The translations under genes were made by a program, and so were the position numbers. The notes beneath the pieces were generated by a model. The model was not told the origin of the DNA. It saw only the letters and a list, made by a program, of their open reading frames with translations, and made no database searches. Positions 46,001 to 58,000 of a stretch of DNA of 64,000 nt are shown here, in pieces. This DNA is from Apostichopus japonicus (taxonomy: Eukaryota > Echinodermata > Holothuroidea > Aspidochirotida > Stichopodidae), in contig NC_092571.1 in assembly GCF_037975245.1 (NCBI RefSeq), positions 15,931,917-15,995,916 of the forward strand. The letters run 5' to 3'. How positions within the stretch are numbered: the first letter of the stretch is position 1; every line of letters begins with the position of its first letter.

Positions 46001-49000
46001 GGAGGGATAGGAGAGGAGAAGGGGTGGGGTGGGGTGGGTGGAGGGAAGAAAAGAAGGGGAGAGGGTATTTCCTAGAGGAATCCAAATTATACAAGAGCAA
46101 GTTTATTTTACACACATGTACAGATCATCAACTTTGGCAACCAAATATGCTGACGGAACCAAGACAAATTTGTGACATATAAATGTTAAGAAATTTATGT
46201 TGATACTTGGAATGCTGGGAAAGTCGATGAGTCTTAACAACTTCCAATTTATTCAATATGTGTGCTCTTGCTAGAAAATAAAAATAAATTATTATCTTAA
46301 CTACAATCCCTCTTCTCTTATTTTTTTTGGAGTGTGTCTTCTCACTAAACAAGGTCTTTAAGAAGTAGTACATCTTGCAATTTCTGTGTTCGTATTGAAA
46401 ACACTCCTGTATTTATGCTTCATGTACAAGTTGACAAGGAAACTTACAAAACACGAAAACAACGACCTTCCTTGCAAAAATATGATTGGGGAAAAGAAAT
46501 GGCCATATCAGCACTAAAAAAAATTTAAAAAAATAAAAATATAGGCTAGATCTCAGGGGGCCAAAACACACCAGGTATGTACAAATAAATAACACTCAAC
46601 AGTTGAATAGGGAATAACAGGAGGGGGGGACATCAAGAGGTTGGGGGAAAAAAATGACAGACAGGAAAAATGTACCGACATTGATGTCACGGCACGGAGA
46701 AAAAAACTTAATTTATTTCAGCGTTTTAGGGTCAACCTCTACAAGGAGCCTCTGCGAATGTAAGACGAAAGGCATATTTAACAAATCATCCTTTGTGTAA
46801 ACTATTCCCTCGGCTTTGATACGTTTACAAGAAAGAATAAAAGGAGAAGGATAATGACGGAAGAGTCGCCTCCCGTACGGCCTCGCTCTCGAGAAATGAA
46901 AACAAGAGGAAGACAACGATGAGAACCTTGAGCTGATTGCCGTACTCTTCTTATATACAATGGGCCCCAACCGTAAAATATTAATCTCTAAAATTATAAA
47001 GCATCGGTAATGACGGAACAAGCATAAATTTGACTCCATAAAAAATGAAAGCTTCTTGGATTTATCTGCTGCCATTGTCTCGTTGGCCGGCCCCTCGACA
47101 GTCCTCCTCCAAAACCACAAAGCGAAACCCAGGCGACATTGCCGGATATGGACCGACAGACGTTGTTACTAAGGTTAAAAGTTCTGTCGTAGCGAGGATT
47201 GGATTTTCTCTCGCGGAACTTGCTCTTCCTCGCTACTACTATGTCGTATATAACATCGTTAAACTGCTCTTTCCAAGTGTCACTTAAATCGTATATTTCC
47301 TCCCAACATGATGTCGTAGCAATTTTTTGACACACCGCCAACAGCTGTTCCTGGTAATTAACATCCCCCGTTCGATGTCTTTTTTTTTTTCCTTCCCTTT
47401 TTTTCTTTCTTTCCCCCCGTACGTCCCCAATACTCTCTGGCTAGCTAAAACTTCTCCTGCAGTTTCATGACAAACTATCCTGCCAGTTGATAATTTCATA
47501 TTCAAATATGAGAGCTATGTTAAGAATTTCAATGGAATTTATACCAAAGTTCAGTTCGAGATTACTTTTCCCCTACAAATTGCTAAGCTAAAGTGATGGC
47601 TTTATTACGCAGAGAGAGAATGAGAGATTGAGAGAGACCGGTGGAGTCACCAATATCGTAGCGGCGATGGACTACGGGCATCCGGCAAACGACGACACAA
47701 ACGAGGGGGAAAAGACATAACGAGAAAAGAAGGGAAAGAAAGACGAAAACTAATTAGACAAAATGGCAGCTCAGCCAAAACGCTGAACGATGACACAAAA
47801 TTGAAGATGCCAAGCAAAGAAGGCACACAACAAGTTCAATGGAGAAGTTTCTCTTCCAAAGGTCACATTCTTGCAAAGTTATAAGATTTCATTTGCACAT
47901 GTGAGTCGGTTATGATAAATGCTGAGAGAGAAATGCAGCTCGAGGGGCTTTTTAAGGGGTATCGCCACCAATATTGTGGTAATATTCCACGCAATATGAG
48001 CATCCAAATTTGCTCCTTGTCGACGGGGGCCTTGTTTGGTGATGATGATGTTTGGGTTCGTCGTGTACGAGTAGCGATGCGACAATGGTCTTCGCAATCA
48101 GACAAAAGTGACGTTTAATTCCAACGACGGTATGAGGTCCCGACTGATTCTCCTATCTTTCTCACCATTCGGTTCTCTGTTGTTTTGCTTTAGTTTTTAT
48201 AACCAGTATTGGTACAGAAAATATTTTTCAAATAGTTGGAAATTAAACTAAACCAATATTTTACATTTTACATATATGTATATATTTTAATATATATTTG
48301 TCTATGGATAGAATTGTATCAAATAGCACAATCATGTTTCTGTAAACTGAAGGTATATGGGTTTTTTTCAAGAAACTAATCCATCATTTTGGCAATTTGA
48401 ATCATTTCTCTCTCAAAAAAATTCTTTTCCTGAACATTCAAGGTCTATATACGGTTGGTTGGTATGTTGTAATATCAAAGTTTAGGAAAAAACTAAATAA
48501 ATAAACAAACAAACAAAATAAATAAACTAATGAATGAATAAATACATAGACATAAAACAAAATAATTTCTGCACAAATCACCCTCAATAGCACCATTCTC
48601 TATTCTATGGACATAAACAAATGCAAACTTCCTAAGCTCGATTCTAATATTCAAATATTAGATCAATTTGTATAGATGTATAGACAAAAGATATTAATTA
48701 GAAGGCACTGGGAAGGGATAAACATGAGAAAGGTCATAGAAGAAGGGGGCAAGGGAGGGGGTGTGGGTATGGAGCTGGGATGGAAGGTGTGTATTTCATA
48801 CATATTTGATGATCATTTAAGTTTGACATAATTTTTTTATTTATTTTTTCTCTCGCAATACTGGCAAATTTTTTCTACGGTAAAACACGGCCCAACTTGT
48901 TTTGTGTCCCTTCTTTCTCGTTTTACAACACATTTCATGTTATTATTCTATGCAACGGTTCTTTATTTAACTTCACTATCGATCTGCGAAATGGAGCATC

Positions 49001-52000
49001 GTGTGTTTTGGTGCCTCCTCGGTATATTACGACGAGCCGTGCGTCTTTATAAATTACCGATCGGGACATCTGGAGAGCCAACTTTCAAATATGGGCCTGC
49101 TCACATATCTCAGTGTCTGGATAAAGATATGTAATTCCAGACCCTTCCACATTGTTGGGCCCCATTTTTATGCTTTGCTGTCAACTGTCCAGAGAAGTTT
49201 TCTCTCTCTATATAGTTCTCAAACAAATACAAACACATTCGCTTTGTTACTCCCGAAGAGAGAGAGCGAAAGAAAAAAAAAATTGATGACTTGCACAGCC
49301 GAGGAACAAATGTCACGGCTACTCTGCTACAAGGAGAGAGAGGAGAGAAAAAAAAATAAAAAAAGACCCGAGGGCAACAATCTATTTCAGAGACGACATA
49401 ACTTTGAAACAAAGGGAAATTAATATCGAGTGAGGTCTGTTTAGCTTTGATATGTAGATTGGGAACAAGGAGTAGGAGTTGACGAGGGCCAGGACAACAA
49501 CGGCCAAGGAGAAATGAGAGATGGTCGGTGGAAATTGATTAATCTGGCTAATTACCACGACACTTTTTATAGGAATGGGAAACACAAAGCTAATAAAGGT
49601 TATGATTCTGTGATTATTTACAGATCGTCAGCTTTTTAACCAAAGCGATTCGGTGAGAGGAAGCAATCACTTTTCGAGGGAGGATGTTAATGGTTTAAAA
49701 AAAGGACTCGAAGGATTTTCGACTGTGTTTGGGGTTCAAGAAAAGCCCGGTGGATTTTCTTTCAAAAAAAAAAGAAAAAGAAAAAGAAAAAAAAATGTCA
49801 GATGGCCCAGTTAGACATTAAGTGGGAGGTAGGGGGGTGGTGGAAATAACCTCCCAGTGATCAAAGGGCTTCCTTTTGCCTTCTCGGACATTGAGCTCCT
49901 CGCAGCTTAGCAGGAAGGATCAATACATTGCAGGAATGATTCACCCTTAAATGACTAGCTTTCAAATTAATTCTATTTTCCCTTGTAAAAATGTAAACCA
50001 GATTTCTATCTTCTAAGTATGTCTGGTGTCGAACCTGCTATTAAAGCTGTCGTGATCAATTTTTTGACGAAGGTTCTCTGGACTTTTTTCGATATGGACG
50101 GACGGTCTCGGTTTGATGACTGACCGCCGAATGTGTGATCGTTGACTGCGTACATCTTTGAAGAAAAAGACGAAGTGCAGCCCAAGTGTGCGGGGACAGC
50201 GTAAAGATGGAAGCGCGACATTTTGAATGAAATATATAGCCTGCATCGTACAAAGTTCTCCTTCTGTCAAGGTTCCCATATCACACTGTGCCAAGATCAA
50301 CATATAAAACACAAAACTTAAATCTATCTTTTGGCCTAAAAGATGTCCACTTCAATGGTGTTTTTTTTGTGTGTTTTTTTTGTGTGCAATCAATGTTTAT
50401 GTCAACATTGAATACTAAATAAAGAACGGGTGGTTTTACATGAATCATACGATATGTGAGCATTGTCTTTTTCATATCCGGTAATGTTCAAAGTTTTGCA
50501 CATATCCTGGCCATTTTCCAAGAAAGGTATCACTCAACAAAGCTTAAATTTTTTGGCATTGGTCCAGTCTTAGATGATACCTCTGATAAATACATTATGG
50601 AAAAAAAAGTGCACATTTACCAACAGTTTATGAATGACTAACTATAACAAGTTGTGGTTAACTTCTTAAACCATTTCTATTGATAAACTTCACCCTCGTT
50701 ACAAATACAAGCCAAGAAATTCATTAGAATGGAATACATAATAAAATGCAATACAAAATACATTACAATAGAATTCATCGCATTACATTACAATGCAAAA
50801 TAAAACCGTACAACACACTTAACACAATGGAATATACTGGAAGACAGTACAGTCCAACCCAATGCATTACATGACAGTAGAACAATACAGTACAAAACAA
50901 CACATTCAACAAAATGGCACATATTGCACTAAAAGTACAGCCCAATCAATTGTATTTCATTACAATGCAAATTACAATGCAATGCATTTCTGTAACAATG
51001 CAATGCAAAGCCATAGTGTACAAAACATTGAACACAATGGCACACATTGTAAGAGGGTACAGTCCAATCCATTGTATTACAACATTACAATGCAATTTAC
51101 AATTTAATGCATTTCTGTAACAATGCAATGCAAAGCCATAGAATACAACACATTGAAGACAATGGTACACATTGTAAGAGGGTACAGTCCAATCCATTGT
51201 ATTACAACATTACAATGCAATTTACAATTTAATGCATTTCTGTAACAATGCAATGCAAAGCCATAGAATACAACACATTGAAGACAATGGTACACATTGT
51301 AAGAGGGTACAGTCCAATCCATTGTATTACAACATTACAATGCAATTTACAATTTAATGCATTTCTATAACAATGCAAAGCCATTGAATACAACACATTG
51401 AAGACAATGGTACACATTGTAAGAGGGTACAGTCCAATCCATTGTATTACAACATTACAATGCAATTTACAATTTAATGCATTTCTGTAACAATGCAATG
51501 CAAAGCCATAGAATACAACACATTGAAGACAATGGTACACATTGTAAGAGGGTACAGTCCAATCCATTGTATTACAACATTACAATGCAATTTACAATTT
51601 AATGCATTTCTGTAACAATAATGCAGTACAGATCCATACAATCAAACTGACAATATAACAACAATATTTTTGGTAGTGTGGGGCAGACCAATTGGAAGTA
51701 TCACACTGCAAGGTAAAGTACAATACAATGCTAATGGTTCTTTCCTACTATTCTGGCAGTTTCCCGAAACATATTCAAAAAGCATTCTGACTCAAGTAAG
51801 AAGAAAAGCTCATACGGATTGTTGAAGGGAATGAGGGAGGGGAAGGAGGAGACCTGTACAGGAGATGATGTATCTAAATAAACCATTGACACAGCCAACA
51901 TAAAAGAATGTTTAACATTAATTAATACTTACAGCAAAACTACATTCTGTTTCCATACAATGAAAGTGTTCTTTATAATGAAAGCCACAATGCTGGCAGT

Positions 52001-55000
52001 TCTCATTGGCAGCATACCTGGAGAAAATAAAAAAAAGGGAGAATTGTTTAATAATCACAGGAATATCCAGGTGGCTAAGTTGACAACATTTTAAGGAACT
52101 TGCTGGAAATTTACCTTGCCTTCAGGTCAAAATGCCACCCTCCCTAGCAGCATTTTGTTTTGGCAAAGATATGAGGTTCCTTTTTTTTTCATTTTTGGAG
52201 AAGGGGGGAAGGGGGGATTTGGTAATAATTTGTGGGAGTATCTGGCAAAATTAATTTCAGAGTGATGGTGTAATAACTGTTTATTTATTTATTGATTTGA
52301 AAAACATGTTTGTTTTGATATATATATATATAAATATATATATTAAATCATTTATCCATGAAGGAAATGAATAGTTCCAGGTACAAAAACATTGCATCGT
52401 TTTATGAAATTCCTAAGATGAAAGAACAATGAGCAAGCTGATATTCCATTTCAATGATAAATCAACAAGAATATTATAATAGGATAAAGAAGCTTTAAAA
52501 AAAAATCTCTGAAGATGACATCACAGCCCACCTACTGTGTTTCTAGGGACGATTTTAGCCAGTCAAAGTAGGTTATAGGCAATCAACCATATCTTGAGTT
52601 CATTTATAGGATCGAGAATTTGAGATTTTCAACTAACAGTGAGGAATAATTCTCATCTAAGATTAATGTTAAATTGTCAGCCATTAGAAGCTACCTTTAA
52701 GTACTTTAGAGCCATCAGTGAAGAAGAAAAAGGGGAGGGCAGGGAGGGAGGGGGGGAGGAGGGGATTTCAGTTAAATTCTGTACACTGTGCATCCGACTG
52801 TTTATAAGAATTGGAGAAATATCACAACAACAGCAGTCTTTTGTATCATCATCCATTCGTACTAACATCTTCCATTCGTACCAACATCATCCATTCATAC
52901 TAACATGATAAAATCATACTAAACATCCTCACAGTCAATGTCTTTAGTATCTTTGTTTGCAATTACCTTTCCACTAGTGCTTTGTTTTTCTGTTTACCAC
53001 AAACCAGTTACCCTGACATCTACCCAAGCATGCAATTAAACAATTAAACACTTGGGAAATATACTTGTAAAAGCCACAAAGTACTATTTAAAAGTTCACC
53101 AATCTCCTTGTTACTTCCTTTTGCGAATGAAAAAAAATCTGGTTATGTGATCTTCATTATTCCCTTTTATATATTTTTTTTTGGGGGGGAGGGGCTTATT
53201 TAGTAGGCTATGATCAGTTTGGTTAAAGGGGGGGGGGAAGTCTTTGTTTTTAGAACTAAAGATGTTAATGTAGTTCAGTATGCTTTGACGGAATTCATTT
53301 AGACAGAGCTAGAGAAAAACTATATCCCTTTCCACTGATGGAAATTCAGACACAGGGTAGTCAGAATGTCTGAGGCAGAAATTCAATGGCTTAGTATGAT
53401 GAAATTCTGGGACCATTGTAACCGTTCAGGTAGCCTTAAGGGGTAATATTGCGATAATCTGGAAATTTTAGCATTCCATTGTCACTTACATGGATCAGTG
53501 ACTTGCGATTGATGAAAGAGAGATTACTGTGATGGGGAATTTTTACTCGGAAAATACTAATTTACAAGTAAACAGATTTTCAACGCAATATTGCCCTTTA
53601 AAAATGACCAGCTCTGAGAATGGAAAATTTTAAGGTACTAATGACCCTCTGTAACCCTAAAAGATGATAATCAGAAGTCAATCCTTGGACAAGCCCAGAA
53701 TTAAAATCAAAGTCAAAACTTGGCTAGACAGGAAAATCTACCAGCTTACATTCTTTTGGCACGAATGAATCCCTATAAAAAATATTCCCATCAATATCCT
53801 GTCTCTTTTTTCACTGCCAATCTCCAGCACCAACTTCCTACTTCTACCTTTTTAATAATTTCATATTCCTCTGTGAAGTCTAGCATTCTTCCTCACCAAC
53901 ATCCACCGAAAAAAGCGAAACGGGAAGAAAAAAAAAGAAGCAAAAAAATAGAAGAAAAAAAAAATAAAGGAAGAAAAAAGAAATTAGTTTGCAAGAGTCT
54001 TTTTTGAAAATTTTTCTTCCACTTTCTAAAACAGGCCAAAAGTTTTCAGTAACAGAACGCAAGATGCTGTGAATAATGTGCAGGAAATTTCTTTCCCAGA
54101 GTTACATAATTTATGCAGATATTTTTGCCTGAGGGAAAAATAATCAACAAGGCGACTTTTCTTTTGGAAAAAAAAAATTGCAAAACCAGTGATTGATATT
54201 CAGATTCATGGTGTTTACTGATTAGTTTTGCAAAGAGGGAGGAGGAGGGCAAGGGGGGGGCTTAGAGGGAAAGGAGGGAGGGGAGGGAGAGAGAGGAGGT
54301 GAGATTTTGAGATTTGTGGAAGCAAGAAGCGTGACCTCTCTTCCGGGTTTGAGACACTTTTCATTAAAGTTTGACCGTCTGCTTGGCGAAGTATTTCAAT
54401 CTGTCAATGATTGTAGGAATTAATAATTGAAGTAAAATATTTTAATATGAAACTTAAAGTAATTGGTATTTAACCCAATATTTCATTTGTGGAGGTTGAA
54501 GGAAGGGGATTTTTTTTTCTCCTTCACTTACAAAGAAAATCAAGAAGATAAAAGTGAATTTTCTCCAAAACTTGATACTTCTTTTTTTTTCTCTTTTAAA
54601 GAATTTAAATTTCAACATGATGAACGAAACACATAGTACTGAAAAGGATTCATTCACAAACTAAAATCAAACTTTCATACGAAAAAAAAAATTGCCAGAA
54701 ACAATAACTTTTGGAACTTCAAAATCAATGAACTATACTCTCTAGAACATGTTTTTATATTGTAGAAAGGAATTTGTTTGAAAGGGGAAAAAGAGGAGAA
54801 CCTACTTGTAAGTTCCCACACAAGTTCCCACAGAAGGAAATACAAAAGAGATTTTAGAAGCTTTTGTTTAGATTAACGCTAAAAATATCTTTTTAATAAC
54901 CCAAAAGAGTTTGGACTGACTCAACATGGAGCTTTTTGTCATATTTTGAAACCAAAAGTTGAGATATATACTAACAGTGAAGTGTCATTTTTCAAACAAG

Positions 55001-58000
55001 TGCTTTCATCAAGCTCTGAGTTTATTCAAAAATCTTACTTATTAATTACGATTATGATTACATTCTCAAAACAATAGAACTTATCTATTGATAATGCCGT
55101 AAAACTTAAATTATAGTCCGATGTTAGGAAATATTGTCTTTGATTATCCTTTTACATTGATTTTGGTTTCTAAAACGAGAAAAAAAAAAAAAAAAAAACG
55201 AAAGCGGGGAGGCCAATGTTTGTAGATTTTTATTATTTAAAGATAAAACTGAAAGTGTGACACTGCTAGAAGAATTTTTGTTAAATCAAAAAAAAAAAAA
55301 AATTACACATCAAAACAAAAGGGGCACTATAAATGAAAAAAGAAAAACAATTAAAAAAATATTAGAAAACAAAAGAGAGCCTCTTAACCTCCAAGTTCAA
55401 TATCTGAACAATGTCATGACTTTATATTTTGTTAATAATCTACTCAATTTGAAGATTAGATCTGATTATATAAAACCTGGGAAAGTTTTTCAGAAGGAAA
55501 TGAAAACTACATTTGTATTTTCGAATGCAATTGAACTCCTCTCTCCCTTTGTTAATCTTTGCCATGCAGCACCAGATTTCTAGTGTGCCCAGCTCTTATC
55601 CAAAAGTACTTTTGTGTGCCGAGCTGCGATCTACATATTGATCCATCTGTCTAAACCCGGCCGTAGTTACAACAACAATAAAAATCTAAAAACCAATACA
55701 TATTCCAAACAAATGAAGTTTGTGTTCTGATGAATTATTAATCAGATCACAAAGATTTATTTATTTATTAACTTGTTTTTCCACAAAAGTACAAAGTGGA
55801 GGGAAGTCTTCCACAAAGATCAAAGACATAATGTTGCTAACGTAGAAAAATGTAGAACAATTAAGCAAATTTCGGAAGATGACACTTATAAAAGACACTG
55901 TTCTATTATTTGAAATTTACCAAACAAAGAAAAAACGAAGAAAAAATACAGAAAGGAAGACAGTATCAAAAAACAAATGCAAAAAAATAGCAAAATGAAA
56001 ATAAAAATGAAGGTAACACCCTACCTGGCAATATACTTGCTAAATCCTTTGACCGGTTCGCTACCGAAGATTTCGGCCTCGTCCGCTCCGCCTGCAATCA
56101 TGCTCCTCTTGAACAGACCTGACGGAGACGATTCTAATGGTTTACTGGAAGACTCTGCGCTGGTCCTCGGTAACGAACCAGACTGCGGACCGGCTCCCAA
56201 CTCCATCCGGTTGCTCAAGTTGAGCGCGGTCAACGGCCCCGCCATCATCGGCGGCAGAGGATGCAGGCCGGGGATGGACGTGAGAAGCGGGTACGGGGAT
56301 CCGGGCAGTAAGTTCTGGGCCAGGCTGACCCCTGGTGAATCAAAGTCCTGTCCTCCTCCTCCATGGTGCAGTCTGGAACCCCTGTCCCCGGGGGAGCTAC
56401 CTCGCGATCCGTTAGGGCTGGACAGTTTCTGCTTGAGGTGGAGGTTGATGTCGTCGAGGGTCTTCTGGTTCTCCATCTCTCGTTTGCCGATGACCTTCTC
56501 GATAGAGTTTCCCTGATTCAGTTGGTGGATGTAGCTGTCGTACTTGGATATCCTGGTGTTAGGGATGTCGTGGGATATACTCTCCCCTGTAGAAAAACAG
56601 TGGAATCAAAGACCGACATAGACATCAAAATCGCTTTAGCAGATACCAGTGAAACTTTGGCCTCCTCCTCCTCCTCCTTCTCCTCCCCAACCCCCCGTAC
56701 CCCTTTCAAACACAAAGAAAGAGGCTTTAGGTTCAAATGTCCACAACTAGAAGCAGTCATGTTTGGAGGGAGGAAATGTTTGTTAGTATGTAAGTGAAGG
56801 CACAAACATAATTACTGAAGACCACTGGCAAGTTGCCAGTCTTCTGCTGGTTAAATTCAATCAAGAACAACTCCCAGCTGAGTCTGTTCCTTTTTGTCCC
56901 TTGGCCCTCTCCTTCCCTCCCTGCCACCTCTTATAGAAATCACAACGTTCAGCATTCGACAAAAAAAGATGAAGGGATGCAAAAGTTTTGTATTTAATTT
57001 CTGGGTCCTAAACTAACAACAGTTTCTATATAAAGTGTAATCTATTATAGTAACCCATCCCACTCCCCATCCCTTCCCCCTTTCCTCCCTTTCCCCTCTC
57101 CTCCCCCCTCCCTGTTACTCTCATATGGTAACTCATCTCTTTCTCCTCTACAAGGGGGAAGACTGCAGTAATTACAGAGGCCACTAACCTGCTTCCAGTT
57201 TCTGGATAAAGTAATCATACTTTGAAAATCTGTTTGATCTCTCTTGTTCTTCTGAAAAGAGAAATTAATTGTCATGACTTTTTTAGCCTATTTCGACCAC
57301 TAGTAAGCTCTCTTTGTCTGGGGTTCTGTTTGGGATGTTACTTGTTGTAACCATTTGTTCAGTGGGACTTTCAGCTAGTTATTCATGTACCAGACTTGTA
57401 TTCTAAGTTGGAAACCTGTTGTTCGTTTTCTTTGCTTTTGTTCATCCAAGTATCGGATTTGATGATGAGAGAGAGAGGTAAAATTGATGGAGGAGGGAGG
57501 GAGGGAGGAAGGAGATTTCCACCTTTTGTTGTCTTTTGGTCTCTTATCTTCACTCTCCAAACAACCCACTTTGCCTGCTTTACTACTAAACTCATTAACA
57601 CATGCAAATAAACAATCTAAATAAACTACAAATGAAAAAGAAGAAGGAAAATATTCAATCTAAAGATTGAAAACAATGATGTTAATACTGCAAGAACCAT
57701 ACAAGACATGTGTCTGATCAATCTGTCTTTAGTTTCCCCCATGGCCATTCCACTCTACTCCAGCTCTAGCCACATCCCCCACCCCCCCCCCCCCCACCTC
57801 TTTGCCCTCTCCCATTCTGTCCCTTCTGAAAGCAAACAAGCTGATAGTGCAATAGAAGTCATGCAACCGAGATGCAGAAGAACAGTCTCAATCTTTGCAA
57901 TCAAAAGTTTGATTGTGCTGCTGAATTAATTTCATTTGTTTAGGATGATTATCAAAACAAAACAAAAAACAAAACAAGAAACGACATGTAAAAAATCTCA

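Noticed and set aside
46713-47341. Overlapping frames of 135 and 115 codons (minus) and 80 codons (plus)
   Set aside because: No domain or family is recognisable and no splice pattern supports them; non-coding conserved sequence is as likely.
50946-51567. Repeated [15 protein letters not shown] peptides
   Set aside because: They come from the 125-bp satellite. The period is not a multiple of three and the frame changes from unit to unit.
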